A stretch of DNA of 64,000 nt from Demequina mangrovi (GTDB lineage Bacteria > Actinomycetota > Actinomycetes > Actinomycetales > Demequinaceae). Under the pieces are notes generated by a model. The model saw only the letters and a program-made list of their open reading frames with translations, was not told where the DNA came from and did not search any database. Where the stretch lies: contig NZ_BBLU01000006.1 in NCBI RefSeq assembly GCF_000759715.1, positions 62,001 to 126,000 of the forward strand, written 5' to 3'. Of the stretch, positions 53,398 through 61,306 are shown piece by piece. The position numbers and the translations under genes are program-made. The first letter of the stretch is position 1, and the number at the start of each line of letters is the position of its first letter.

Positions 53398-54135
53398 ATG
53401 ACCGCGACCCCCCGCCTCGAGCTCCTGCCCGCCGTCGACGTCGCGGACGGCCAGGCCGTCCGCCTCACGCAGGGCGAGGCCGGCTCGGAGACCAGCTACG
53501 GCGACCCGCTCTCCGCGGCGCAGGACTGGGTCGCCGGCGGCGCCGAGTGGATCCATCTGGTCGACCTCGACGCGGCCTTCGGGCGCGGCTCGAACGCCGA
53601 GCTCCTCGCGAGCGTGGTCAAGGCGGTCGACGTCAAGGTCGAGATGAGCGGCGGCATCCGCGACGACGAGTCGCTCGAGCGCGCGCTCGCGACCGGCTGC
53701 GCGCGCGTCAACCTCGGCACCGCCGCGCTCGAGGACCCCGAGTGGACCGCCCGCGCGATCGACCGCCACGGCGACCGGATCGCGGTCGGGCTCGACGTGC
53801 GCGGCACCACGCTCGCCGGCCGCGGCTGGACCCGCGAGGGCGGCGACCTGTGGGAGGTGCTCGCGCGCCTCGACGCGGCCGGCTGCGCCCGCTACGTGGT
53901 CACCGACGTGAAGAAGGACGGCATGCTGTCCGGCCCCAACCTCGAGCTGCTCCAGCAGGTGTGCAAGGCCACGGATGCGCCGGTGGTCGCGAGCGGCGGC
54001 ATCAGCTCGCTCGAGGACATCGCCGCGCTGCGCACGCTCACGGGCGTGGGGATCGAGGGCGCGATCGTGGGCAAGGCGCTGTACAACGGCAACTTCACGC
54101 TGCCCCAGGCGCTCGACGTCGCGGGCCGTCCCTGA
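53398..54135 (+). CDS. hisA: Phosphoribosyl isomerase (HisA, probably PriA-type HisA/TrpF)
   Basis: A 245 aa (beta/alpha)8 barrel that isomerises ProFAR in histidine synthesis. The catalytic Asp are in [18 protein letters not shown] and [15 protein letters not shown]. In actinobacteria without a separate trpF the same enzyme (PriA) also serves tryptophan synthesis; this genome-wide question cannot be settled here. I chose the ATG at 53398 because CGAAAGCGAG precedes it. TAGCCT about 55 nt upstream may be the -10 box, so this his gene is leadered, unlike hisC, hisD and hisH. Confidence 0.93.
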   Translation: MTATPRLELLPAVDVADGQAVRLTQGEAGSETSYGDPLSAAQDWVAGGAEWIHLVDLDAAFGRGSNAELLASVVKAVDVKVEMSGGIRDDESLERALATGCARVNLGTAALEDPEWTARAIDRHGDRIAVGLDVRGTTLAGRGWTREGGDLWEVLARLDAAGCARYVVTDVKKDGMLSGPNLELLQQVCKATDAPVVASGGISSLEDIAALRTLTGVGIEGAIVGKALYNGNFTLPQALDVAGRP

Positions 54136-54202
54136 CGGCCGCGCATCGTCCCCCAACCTTTCGGGCCGCCCGGGCGTCTCAGTGCTGAGGGAAGGGGTGA
54201 CG

Positions 54203-54787
54203 ATGCGGTACCTGGCGACGGCGGTCCTCGCGGCGGCGGTGCTCGCCGGCTGCTCGACGGCGGCTCCCGAGCCGAGCGCGTCGCCGTCCGCGATCGCCGC
54301 GACGTGCCCCGAGACGCTCGTCGAGCCCGACCCCGTCGAGCACGGTCTCGGGCCCTTCGAGGAGGCGACCGGCACCCCGTCGCTCCCGGAGCCCGAGGCC
54401 GCGTGGTGGTGCACCTACTCGGCGCTCGACACCGCGACGCCCGATCCGGACGGCGGTGTCGCCTACGGGTGGCGGCTGCAGGGAGAGCCCGCGACCATCG
54501 CGGCCGACGACCTCGCCGCGGTGAGCGACCTGCTCGACGGCCTCGAGATCCCCGACCCGATGCGCGCCTGCACCGCGGACCTGGGCCCGCGCCACCTGCT
54601 GGTGCTCGCGTCGGGAAGCGCGCGCATCGGCGTCGCGATCGACGCGTTCGGCTGCCACGACGTGCGCCTCACCGACGACCCCTGGAGCGTCGCGCCAGGG
54701 GAGACCACGGACCCCGACCTCGTCACCGGGGTGCTGAGCCCGCCCGACGGGATGCTGGCGGCCCTGAACGGCCTCGTCGCTCCCTGA
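54203..54787 (+). CDS. Predicted lipoprotein, function unknown
   Basis: A 194 aa protein with signal peptide MRYLATAVLAAAVLAGCST (lipobox LAGC, Cys17), a Ser/Pro/Ala linker, and a domain with paired Cys (ATCPETL, WWCTYSAL, RACTADL, FGCHDVRL) likely forming two disulfides. I do not recognise the family. GGAAGGGG precedes the ATG. It lies between hisA and the sseB-like gene. Confidence 0.75.
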   Translation: MRYLATAVLAAAVLAGCSTAAPEPSASPSAIAATCPETLVEPDPVEHGLGPFEEATGTPSLPEPEAAWWCTYSALDTATPDPDGGVAYGWRLQGEPATIAADDLAAVSDLLDGLEIPDPMRACTADLGPRHLLVLASGSARIGVAIDAFGCHDVRLTDDPWSVAPGETTDPDLVTGVLSPPDGMLAALNGLVAP

Positions 54788-54805
54788 GGCGTAGGCGGGT
54801 GGCCC

Positions 54806-54811
54806 TAGGCT
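54806..54811 (+). promoter_or_regulatory. Probable -10 box (TAGGCT) of a leaderless promoter
   Basis: TAGGCT lies 6 nt before the ATG at 54818. Confidence 0.5.
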
Positions 54812-54817
54812 GGACCC

Positions 54818-55543
54818 ATGACCGACGACGAGCCCCGCAAGGAGATCCCCGAGTCGATCTTCTCCGATGACGACGGCAGCGCCGACGCCCAGCTCGCGCA
54901 GGCGCTCATCCGCTACTCGCACGGCAAGGCTCCGCTCTCGGACGTGGTCGACGCGCTCGCGTACGCGCGGGTGCTCATCCCCGTGGTGGCGTCGGGGGAG
55001 AAGCGCGTCATCGGCAAGCACGGGCTCGAGCAGGACGAGGTCGCGTCGACCGGGGTCGTCGCCGTGGAGATGCCGGACGGGCGCAGCGCGCTGCCGGTGT
55101 TCACCGACGTCGACGCGGTGAAGGCGTGGAACGACCGCGCGCGGCCCATCCCCGCCGAGGGGCCCCGCGCGGCGCTCGCGGCGGTGGCCGAGGGCTGGAG
55201 CGCGCTCGTGCTCAACGCCGGCATGGAGACCGTGCTGATCCCGCGGCCCGCGGTGTGGGCGCTGGGTCAGGGCGAGCCGTGGCGGCCGGCCGTGGTCGAG
55301 GGGGCGATCGTGCCGGACGTCCGCGAGGCGATCGTCGAGGCGGTCGAGCTGGACTCCTCGCTCAGATCCGTCGACGCCGTGCCGGGACGCGGCGCCGAGG
55401 TCGCGGTGGTGCTGCGCCTGGTCGAGGGGCTCACCCGCCCCGAGGTGGACCAGGTGGTCGAGCGGGTCCAGGCCCAGCTCGCGCGCTCGAGCGTGGTCGC
55501 GCAGCGGATCGACAGCCTCGAGCTGCGGCTCTCGACCGCCTGA
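54818..55543 (+). CDS. SseB family protein
   Basis: A 241 aa cytosolic protein. The central segment VLIPVVASGEKR...VAVEMPDGRSALPVFTDVDAVKAWNDRARPIP...GWSALVLNAGM matches the SseB N-terminal domain, found in many actinobacteria next to infC or his genes. The C-terminal part (SSLRSVDAVPGRGAEVAVVLRLVEGLTRPEVDQVVERVQAQLAR) is the usual second domain. Its role is unknown; in Salmonella the name refers to serine sensitivity, and the relation to type III SseB is nominal. It converges on the protease operon with 13 nt between stops. Confidence 0.85.
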   Translation: MTDDEPRKEIPESIFSDDDGSADAQLAQALIRYSHGKAPLSDVVDALAYARVLIPVVASGEKRVIGKHGLEQDEVASTGVVAVEMPDGRSALPVFTDVDAVKAWNDRARPIPAEGPRAALAAVAEGWSALVLNAGMETVLIPRPAVWALGQGEPWRPAVVEGAIVPDVREAIVEAVELDSSLRSVDAVPGRGAEVAVVLRLVEGLTRPEVDQVVERVQAQLARSSVVAQRIDSLELRLSTA

Positions 55544-55556
55544 GCCGACAGACCGC

Positions 55557-56258
55557 TCAGCAGCTCGCGTCGACGGGGATCCGCGACTCCTCGTCCGTGA
55601 GGAAGGCCTGCAGCCGCGGGAGGCTCACCGCGCCCGCGAACTCCTCGAGGTCCGAGGAGAAGAGCACGCCCACCACGTCGCCGTCGGCATCGGTCACCGG
55701 CGAACCCGAGTTGCCCTCCTGCGCGAGGAGCCGCACGAAGTAGATCGGGGCGCCGTCGGGGTCGAGCGCGTTCTCGCGGCTCTCGACGAAGGGCCCGCTG
55801 ACGGACTCGAGCGGCCCGCCGAGCGCGAAGCCCGTCGCCGTGAGCTCGTCGCCGGGAGCGGGCTCCTCGTCCGCGACGGTGCCGTGCTCGGGGAAGGAGC
55901 CCTCGATGGTGATGAGCGCGAGGTCGTCGTCCTCCGCGTACTCGGCGGCCGCACCGGTGTAGCCGTTGCCCTGGTAGTCGGTGAGCTCGATGACGGTCGC
56001 ATCCGCGACCACGTGCCTGTTGGTGACGGCGTGCGTCTCGTCGAGCATCCAGGCCGAGCCGTTGCGGTACGCGTCGCACGTGCGCGCCCAGACGCGCAGC
56101 GCGATGCGCTCGGCGTGCGTGAAGCCGTCGCCGGCGTCCGTCGCGGCGGTGGCCTCGACCGGCGCCGGCGTCGCGAAGGGCGGCGGGCTCAGCGTCGCGC
56201 AGCCGGCGAGCAGCGCCGCGCACGCGACGAGCGCCGTCCCGACCCGGGCGTCAGCCAT
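55557..56258 (-). CDS. Trypsin-like serine protease lipoprotein, second copy
   Basis: A 233 aa exported protease-like protein. The lipobox is LAGC (Cys about residue 20). The chymotrypsin fold has the full triad: His in VTNRHVVAD, Asp in EDDDLALITI and Ser in EGNSGSPVTD. Two further Cys (RTCDAYRN and the C-terminal DASC) may form a disulfide. It pairs with the coiled-coil membrane protein immediately upstream (8-nt overlap) and is a diverged paralogue of the protease at 56823-57584. It is the last gene of the DUF1844 operon. Confidence 0.85.
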   Translation of the reverse strand: MADARVGTALVACAALLAGCATLSPPPFATPAPVEATAATDAGDGFTHAERIALRVWARTCDAYRNGSAWMLDETHAVTNRHVVADATVIELTDYQGNGYTGAAAEYAEDDDLALITIEGSFPEHGTVADEEPAPGDELTATGFALGGPLESVSGPFVESRENALDPDGAPIYFVRLLAQEGNSGSPVTDADGDVVGVLFSSDLEEFAGAVSLPRLQAFLTDEESRIPVDASC

Positions 56259-56826
56259 GCGCGGACTGGAACGCCGCGTACGCGTCCGCGACCTCGTCGC
56301 AGTAGTCGCGGATCGAGCGCTCGGAGGCCTCGACGCTCGACGCGACGTAGCGCTCGGCGTTCCTCAGCACGTCGAAGTGGTCGGCCTGCGCGTCGATGCA
56401 GCGCTCGAAGGCCTCGATGATGTCCTCGAGCTCCTCGACGCCCTCGACCCCCTTCGCGCCCTGGTTGACGGCCGCGGAGTACTCGCTCTTGAGCGTCGCG
56501 AGCTGCTGCTCGACGGTCTCGAGCTCGGCGAGCCGCATGTTCTGCGCGGAGACCTCGTCCGTGAGGTCCTCGACCGCGGCGCGGAGGTCCGCGTTCTGGC
56601 CCTCCCACGAGTCGCGCGCGAGCGCGAGCATCACCAGCGGCACCGCGAGCCCGACCACGGCGAGCAGGGACAGCGCGAAGGCGACGGGGAGCGCGCGGCG
56701 ACGCGGGCGAGGGGACGATGCGGCGGGCGCCACGGCGTCGACGGCGTCGGACGCGGCGGTCTCCACCGCATCGTCCGGAGCGGACGGGACCGCCGCGGGC
56801 CCGTCGACGTGCGCATCCTCGGTCAC
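56251..56826 (-). CDS. Single-pass membrane coiled-coil protein, second copy
   Basis: A 191 aa protein with an acidic Ala/Pro-rich cytosolic tail (about 45 residues), one membrane helix (ALPVAFALSLLAVVGLAVPLVML) and an extracytoplasmic coiled coil (NADLRAAVEDLTDEVSAQNMRLAELETVEQQLATL) followed by a helical end with two Cys: AFERCIDAQADHF and RDYCDEVADAYAAFQ. The same Cys pattern and layout occur in the protein at 57581-58384, so they are paralogues. Its function is unknown. It is linked by a 4-nt overlap upstream and 8 nt downstream to the two proteases. Confidence 0.8.
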   Translation of the reverse strand: MTEDAHVDGPAAVPSAPDDAVETAASDAVDAVAPAASSPRPRRRALPVAFALSLLAVVGLAVPLVMLALARDSWEGQNADLRAAVEDLTDEVSAQNMRLAELETVEQQLATLKSEYSAAVNQGAKGVEGVEELEDIIEAFERCIDAQADHFDVLRNAERYVASSVEASERSIRDYCDEVADAYAAFQSAHG

Positions 56827-57584
56827 GGAAGCCCCTGATACTGCGACGAGGTGGTGCAGCTGGACTCGGGGACGAAGAGCGACTCCTCGCTCAGCAGCGT
56901 GTTGAGCGTCGAGACGGGGACGATGAAGCTCTGGTTCGAGTAGTTCTTCGCGTAGATGACGCCGACCACGCGGCCGTCCTCATCGAGCACCGGCGATCCG
57001 GACGACCCCTGCTCGACGCTCGCGCTCGTGGCGAGGACGGTGCCGACCGCGCCGCCCAGCGGATCGGTGGTGGGGCCGAGCACCACGCCGGCGGTGGAGG
57101 TGAGGCGGCCCCCGTTGGGGTAGCCGACCACCGTGATGACGTCGCCCTCGACCGGGTCCTCCTGGGCGCGGAACGCGTACGCCGAGCCGAGGGACTCCTC
57201 GGTGGTGATGATCGCGATGTCGGCGACCGTGGTGGTGGACGCCGCGGTCGCGGCGATCGAGCGCCCGTCGTACGTGGTGATGGTGATGCGCTTGGCGTCG
57301 GCCACCACGTGCCGGTTGGTGACGAGCGTGTGCGAGTCGAGCGCGAAACCCGTCCCCGTCGCGATGAAGCCGCAGCCGACGTTGCGTACGCGCACGGTCA
57401 TCCGCTGCGCCGCGGAGAACCCGTCGGGGGAGAGCGCGCCGGTGCCGTCGCCGGGCGAGACGGTGGGCTCGGGCACGAAGTCCGTCGGCAGGGCCGCGGG
57501 CTTCGCCGGCAGCGTGACGCAGGCGCTGAGCAGGAGCGCGACGGACGAGGCGAGCGCAGCGCTCGTGAGGGCGCGACGCCTCAT
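56823..57584 (-). CDS. Trypsin-like serine protease lipoprotein, first copy
   Basis: A 253 aa exported protein with signal peptide and lipobox LSAC (Cys about residue 22), then a trypsin-like domain with His in LVTNRHVVADAK, Asp in TTVADIAIITTEES and Ser in EQGSSGSPVLDEDG. Cys in NVGCGFIATGTG and ESSCTTSSQ may pair. There is no PDZ domain, so it is not a DegP/HtrA. It overlaps both flanking genes by 4 nt. It is homologous in layout and motif to the protease at 55557-56258. Confidence 0.85.
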   Translation of the reverse strand: MRRRALTSAALASSVALLLSACVTLPAKPAALPTDFVPEPTVSPGDGTGALSPDGFSAAQRMTVRVRNVGCGFIATGTGFALDSHTLVTNRHVVADAKRITITTYDGRSIAATAASTTTVADIAIITTEESLGSAYAFRAQEDPVEGDVITVVGYPNGGRLTSTAGVVLGPTTDPLGGAVGTVLATSASVEQGSSGSPVLDEDGRVVGVIYAKNYSNQSFIVPVSTLNTLLSEESLFVPESSCTTSSQYQGLP

Positions 57585-58384
57585 GGGGCCACCGACTGCT
57601 GGAACGCGACGTTGGAGTCGGCAGCCGCGTCGCACAGGGCCTCGACGCTGGTCGCGAAGCTCTCGAGCTCGTCGGGGTCGTAGTCGTCGGGGGTGCGGAG
57701 GTACTCCTCGAGCTGCTCGTGCCCCTCGATGCAGCGGCTGAGCGAGCCCGCGACGGAGGTCGCGTCCGTGATGACGTTCTCGAGCGCCGCGATCTCCTCC
57801 TGGGCGAAGGCCGCATCGTCGCCCCACTGCGCGTTCTCCGACTGCAGGCGCAGGACGGTGTCCTTGGACGCCGAGAGCTGCTGCTCGACCAGGTCGAGCT
57901 GCTCCTCGGTCTCGGTGAGGGACTCGCGCGCCGCGGCGACCTGCGCACCCAGCGCGTAGGCCTGGTCGGTGATCTCTGCGACCTGCGCCTCCCAGGCCTC
58001 GGTCACGCGCCACAGGTAGGCGCTCAGGGTGATCGCGGCGAGGAGGGTGACGGACATCAGCGCGACCGCGACGATGAGGCCGACGGGACGGGAACGATGC
58101 ACGACGATCCGGGGCTCGGCGGCGCGCGCGGCCTCGACGTCGGGCTCCGCCTCCGGCTCGATGAGGGGGTCCGCCGCATCGTCCTCGCCGTAGCGGTGCG
58201 CGGCGTCGATCACCTGCGCCTCGCCGACCACCGGGATCTCGTCGGTGTCGACGCGGTCGTGCGCGGCGGGCTCGGTGACCGGGGGGAAGGGGGAGCAGTG
58301 GGTCGCGACGGTGTCCGAGGCGCGCGCGGGCACGTCCGTGCCCCGTGCGTCGGCCTCCTGCCGGCTGTGCTCCCCAAGTGTCAC
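57581..58384 (-). CDS. Single-pass membrane coiled-coil protein, first copy
   Basis: A 267 aa protein. The acidic cytosolic N-terminus is about 110 residues, then one membrane helix ([22 protein letters not shown]), an extracytoplasmic coiled coil ([33 protein letters not shown]) and a helical C-terminus with two Cys in [12 protein letters not shown] and [17 protein letters not shown], matching the second copy. GTG 58384 shares its G with the DUF1844 stop (TAGTG), and its end overlaps the protease ATG by 4 nt. It may present or regulate the partner protease outside the cell; this is inference. Confidence 0.8.
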   Translation of the reverse strand: MTLGEHSRQEADARGTDVPARASDTVATHCSPFPPVTEPAAHDRVDTDEIPVVGEAQVIDAAHRYGEDDAADPLIEPEAEPDVEAARAAEPRIVVHRSRPVGLIVAVALMSVTLLAAITLSAYLWRVTEAWEAQVAEITDQAYALGAQVAAARESLTETEEQLDLVEQQLSASKDTVLRLQSENAQWGDDAAFAQEEIAALENVITDATSVAGSLSRCIEGHEQLEEYLRTPDDYDPDELESFATSVEALCDAAADSNVAFQQSVAP

Positions 58385-58758
58385 TACGTGACCGCCCCCG
58401 TGTACTTCTCGCCGGGCCCGTCGCCGGGCCGGTCCGGGACGACCGAGGCCTCCCGGAATGCCAACTGTACGCTGCGCAGACCGTCCCTCAGCGCACGCGC
58501 GTGCTGGTCGCCGAGGTCGGGCGCGGCCGCCGTGACCAGTCCGGCGAGCGCGGTGATGATGGTCCGCGCCTCGTCGAGGTCCTGGTGCTCCTCGCCCTCC
58601 TCCGCGAGCCCGCATCGCAGCGCCGCTGCGCTGAGAAGATGAACGCTCACCGTCGTGATAAGTTCCACGGCGCTCACGTCGGCGAGATCGCGCGCGGCAC
58701 CCTCCGCCGAGGCGCCTGCCGACGCACCGGGACCTGCTTCCTGGTCTTTCTGGCTCAT
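58384..58758 (-). CDS. DUF1844 protein
   Basis: A 124 aa protein. After a Ala/Gly-rich start comes [28 protein letters not shown] and [20 protein letters not shown]...[15 protein letters not shown], the DUF1844 core found next to infC in many actinobacteria. Its function is unknown. It heads the leftward operon with the two coiled-coil/protease pairs and is divergent from infC. AAGAAT lies 7 nt before the ATG, suggesting a leaderless start. Confidence 0.85.
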   Translation of the reverse strand: MSQKDQEAGPGASAGASAEGAARDLADVSAVELITTVSVHLLSAAALRCGLAEEGEEHQDLDEARTIITALAGLVTAAAPDLGDQHARALRDGLRSVQLAFREASVVPDRPGDGPGEKYTGAVT

Positions 58759-58765
58759 GGTTGCT

Positions 58766-58771
58766 ATTCTT
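58766..58771 (-). promoter_or_regulatory. Probable -10 box (AAGAAT) for the DUF1844 operon
   Basis: AAGAAT on the minus strand lies 7 nt before the ATG at 58758. Confidence 0.4.
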
Positions 58772-58898
58772 GTCCATCGACCGGTTGCGGCAGACGCTGC
58801 AACACGCAAGTGGAGTCCACCTCCCACCCACGGACCATGAGGACCTGGGTCTCGGTTCCGGCGGTAGGCGCGATGCGTCAGCCGTCCGGCGCTGCGGT

Positions 58899-58930
58899 GG
58901 CCTCTGCTCGCATTCGGGCAGGGGCCTTTT
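58899..58930 (+). terminator. Attenuator-like hairpin in the infC leader
   Basis: GGCCTCTGC pairs with GCAGGGGCC (one G-T pair) across an 10-nt loop and is followed by TTTT (58927-58930), about 65 nt before the infC start. This is the form of an intrinsic terminator inside the leader of the ribosomal-protein operon, fit for feedback control by L20 or L35, IF3 or translation state. Confidence 0.65.
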
Positions 58931-58992
58931 CTCGTTTCCGAGGGGGATCCCGACCGGAGGTCCGTAGACGAAAGCAACGAGAAGGAGCCGCT

Positions 58993-59625
58993 ATCAACGA
59001 GCCGCGCATCAACGAGCGCATCCGTGTCCCCGAGGTCCGCCTGGTCGGTCCGAAGGGCGAGCAGGTCGGCATCGTCCGCATCGAGGATGCCCTCCGTCTG
59101 GCGCAGGACGCCGAGCTCGACCTGGTCGAGGTGGCGCCCAACTCGCGTCCTCCCGTCGTCAAGCTCATGGACTACGGCAAGTTCAAGTACGAGGCTGCGG
59201 TCAAGGCGCGTGAGGCCCGGCGCAACCAGGCCAACACCGAGATCAAGGAGATGCGGTTCCGTCTCAAGATCGACGGTCACGACTACGAGACCAAGAAGGG
59301 CCACGTCATCCGCTTCCTCAAGGGCGGCGACAAGGTCAAGGTCACCATCATGTTCCGCGGTCGCGAGCAGTCGCGTCCGGAGATGGGCCGCCGTCTGCTG
59401 ATGAAGCTGGCGGAGGAGCTGCAGGAGTACGGCGTCGTGGAGAACGCGCCGAGCCACGAGGGGCGCAACATGTCGCTCGTCCTGGGTCCGCTGAAGAAGA
59501 AGGCGGAGGCCAAGGAGGAGCAGCGCAAGGTGCGCGAGGAGCGCAAGGCCGCCGAGGCGGCTGCGCGCGAGGAGCGCAAGGCACCCAGGGCCGCGGACGC
59601 GGTCGAGGAGCCGGCCTCCGAGTAG
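58993..59625 (+). CDS. infC: Translation initiation factor IF-3
   Basis: IF-3 (210 aa) keeps 30S subunits free and checks start codons. The N-domain has [20 protein letters not shown] and [24 protein letters not shown]; the C-domain has [19 protein letters not shown] and [13 protein letters not shown], ending in a charged Glu/Lys/Ala tail. The start is ATC at 58993, with AGAAGGAG about 6 nt upstream and no better codon. infC genes are known to use rare starts (AUU, AUC) so that IF-3 represses itself. An attenuator-like hairpin lies upstream, and rpmI-rplT follow. Confidence 0.94.
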   Translation: MNEPRINERIRVPEVRLVGPKGEQVGIVRIEDALRLAQDAELDLVEVAPNSRPPVVKLMDYGKFKYEAAVKAREARRNQANTEIKEMRFRLKIDGHDYETKKGHVIRFLKGGDKVKVTIMFRGREQSRPEMGRRLLMKLAEELQEYGVVENAPSHEGRNMSLVLGPLKKKAEAKEEQRKVREERKAAEAAAREERKAPRAADAVEEPASE

Positions 59626-59650
59626 ACGTCGCGAGACGCATACAGTCTTC

Positions 59651-59696
59651 GGGCGCTCGACGCCCGTGAAACGTGCTGGGTTCCACCGGGCCCAGC
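59651..59696 (+). other. Two hairpins in the infC-rpmI gap
   Basis: GGGCG-CTCGA-CGCCC (59651-59665) and GCTGGG-10 nt-CCCAGC (59675-59696) lie between infC and rpmI, just after a TACAGT hexamer (59641-59646) that may be an internal promoter. They may form an mRNA leader structure read by L20, as known in other bacteria, but I cannot match a known leader. Confidence 0.35.
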
Positions 59697-59719
59697 CAGA
59701 CCTAGAAGGAGAGGCAGCA

Positions 59720-59914
59720 ATGCCCAAGAACAAGACCCACTCGGGTGCCAAGAAGCGTTTCAAGCTCACCGGCACCGGCAAGGTGAAGCACGCTCACGCG
59801 ATGAACGTGCACAAGTTCGAGGAGAAGCACTCGTCGCGTAAGCGCCGTGTGGCCGGCGATGCGATCCTGTCGGACGCCGACTCGAAGAAGATCAAGAAGC
59901 TGCTGGGCAAGTAA
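59720..59914 (+). CDS. rpmI: 50S ribosomal protein L35
   Basis: A 64 aa basic ribosomal protein: MPKNKTHSGAKKRFKLTGTGK opens it, then HKFEEKHSSRKRRV and a C-terminal DSKKIKKLLGK. I chose the ATG at 59720 because AGAAGGAGAGG lies just upstream. Gene order infC-rpmI-rplT is the universal one. Confidence 0.97.
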   Translation: MPKNKTHSGAKKRFKLTGTGKVKHAHAMNVHKFEEKHSSRKRRVAGDAILSDADSKKIKKLLGK

Positions 59915-59944
59915 GCCCGTACTGAAAGCCCAAGGAGACTAGAT

Positions 59945-60325
59945 ATGGCACGCGTCAAGCGGGCGGTCAACGCCCAGAAGAAGCGCCGGTCCACCCTCGA
60001 GCGCGCTGCGGGTTACCGCGGCCAGCGTTCGCGCCTGTACCGCAAGGCGAAGGAGCAGGTCACCCACTCCCTCGTCTACTCGTACGGCGACCGTCGCAAG
60101 CGCAAGGGCGACTTCCGCAAGCTCTGGATCCAGCGCATCAACGCTGCGTCCCGCGCGAACGGCATGACCTACAACCGCTTCATCCAGGGCCTCAAGGCCG
60201 CTGGCATCGAGGTGGACCGCCGCATGCTCGCCGAGCTCGCGGTGAACGACGAGGCCGCGTTCGCGACCCTCGTCGAGACGGCGAAGAAGGCCCTTCCGGC
60301 CGACGTCAACGCGCCCGCCGCGTAA
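59945..60325 (+). CDS. rplT: 50S ribosomal protein L20
   Basis: A 126 aa large-subunit assembly protein, slightly longer than the 118 aa E. coli form. The N-terminal arm [27 protein letters not shown] and the globular [46 protein letters not shown] are complete. In several bacteria L20 represses its own operon through the leader. AAGGAG precedes the ATG. Confidence 0.97.
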   Translation: MARVKRAVNAQKKRRSTLERAAGYRGQRSRLYRKAKEQVTHSLVYSYGDRRKRKGDFRKLWIQRINAASRANGMTYNRFIQGLKAAGIEVDRRMLAELAVNDEAAFATLVETAKKALPADVNAPAA

Positions 60326-60338
60326 GGACGCCGTCTTC

Positions 60339-61190
60339 ATGACAGAACGCCCCGCCGGGCCTGCTGACCTCTCCGTGACGCTCTCGAATGCGAGAGCGGA
60401 GCGGGTGAAGAGAGTCGCGGCCCTGGCGGGGCGTTCTGCGCGTTCCCGCGCGGGCGTCCTGCTCGTCGAGGGACCGCAGGGGGTGCGCGAGGCCGTGCGC
60501 TTCGCCGCCGAGCGCGTGCGGGACGTCTACCTCTCCGAGGACGCGCACGCACGCCACCCCGAGATCGCGGCCGAGGCGCTCGCCGCCGGTCTCTACGTTC
60601 ACCTCGGCACCGCGCAGGTGCTCGACGCGATGAGCTCCGACGCGCAGGGCGTGGTCGCGGTGGTCGACTCCACCGGCACCTCGCTCGACGACGTGATGGC
60701 CGCCGCGCCGCGGCTGGTCGCCGTGCTGTCGAACGTGCGCGACCCCGGCAACGCCGGCACCGTGATCCGCGTCGCCGACGCCGCGGGCGCCGATGCGGTG
60801 ATCCTCGCGGGCGAGTCGGTCGACCCGTCCAACCCCAAGGTCATCCGCTCGACCGCGGGCAGCCTCTTCCACCTTCCGATCGCCCGCGCGCCGCTCGCCG
60901 ATGCGGTCGCGGCGCTGCGCGAGGCCGGGCTCACCGTCCTGGCGGCGGACGGCTCCGGCGAGGACCTGCTCGGCGACGCGTCGGCGGGTGCGGGCGCCGG
61001 AGGCGCCGAGTCGCTGGCCGGGCCCACCGCGTGGGTGTTCGGCAACGAGGCCTGGGGCCTGCGCGACGAGGAGCTCGCGCTCATGGACGCCGTGGTGCGC
61101 ATCCCCATCCACGGCCACGCCGAGAGCCTCAACCTCGGCACCGCCGCCGCGGTCTGCCTCTACGCGTCCGCCACCGCTCAGCGCGGCTGA
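60339..61190 (+). CDS. SpoU/TrmH-family RNA 2'-O-methyltransferase
   Basis: A 283 aa SPOUT methyltransferase that methylates a 2'-OH in rRNA or tRNA with SAM. An N-terminal L30e-like substrate domain (RSRAGVLLVEGPQGVREAVRF) is followed by motif 1 NVRDPGNAGTVIRVADAAG, motif 2 TAWVFGNEAWGLRDEEL and motif 3 IPIHGHAESLNLGTAAAVCLY with the deep trefoil knot. It resembles the TsnR/RlmB subgroup; the exact nucleotide is not determinable. It starts 13 nt after rplT, as usual in actinobacteria, and its first 35 codons contain nested inverted repeats. Confidence 0.9.
   Translation: MTERPAGPADLSVTLSNARAERVKRVAALAGRSARSRAGVLLVEGPQGVREAVRFAAERVRDVYLSEDAHARHPEIAAEALAAGLYVHLGTAQVLDAMSSDAQGVVAVVDSTGTSLDDVMAAAPRLVAVLSNVRDPGNAGTVIRVADAAGADAVILAGESVDPSNPKVIRSTAGSLFHLPIARAPLADAVAALREAGLTVLAADGSGEDLLGDASAGAGAGGAESLAGPTAWVFGNEAWGLRDEELALMDAVVRIPIHGHAESLNLGTAAAVCLYASATAQRG
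60343..60438 (+). repeat. Nested inverted repeats at the start of the trmH-like gene
   Basis: CAGAACGCCCCGCC (60343-60356) is the exact reverse complement of 60425-60438, a 14-bp outer stem. Inside lies CGCTCTCG-AATG-CGAGAGCG (60379-60398), a perfect 8-bp hairpin. The structure would cover codons 2-34, close to the start codon, and could act on translation or as a termination signal after rplT. Confidence 0.65.
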
Positions 61191-61198
61191 GCGCGCGC

Positions 61199-61224
61199 GT
61201 CCGCGGTGCGGGCCCGGCGCGGAC
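61199..61224 (+). terminator. Possible terminator after the trmH-like gene
   Basis: GTCCGCG and CGCGGAC form a 7-bp stem with a 12-nt loop, 9 nt after the stop. There is no T-run, so this is weak. Confidence 0.35.
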
Positions 61225-61294
61225 CTGACGCTCGCGTGCGTGGGCTGTGACGAAGACCACGCGCGGAACAGGGGTCCGAGGGCGGCGTCCGACC

Positions 61295-61300
61295 GACAAT
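61295..61300 (+). promoter_or_regulatory. Probable -10 box (GACAAT) of a leaderless promoter
   Basis: GACAAT lies 6 nt before the ATG at 61307 and supports that start over a GTG 60 nt upstream. Confidence 0.45.
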
Positions 61301-61306
61301 GGAAGG

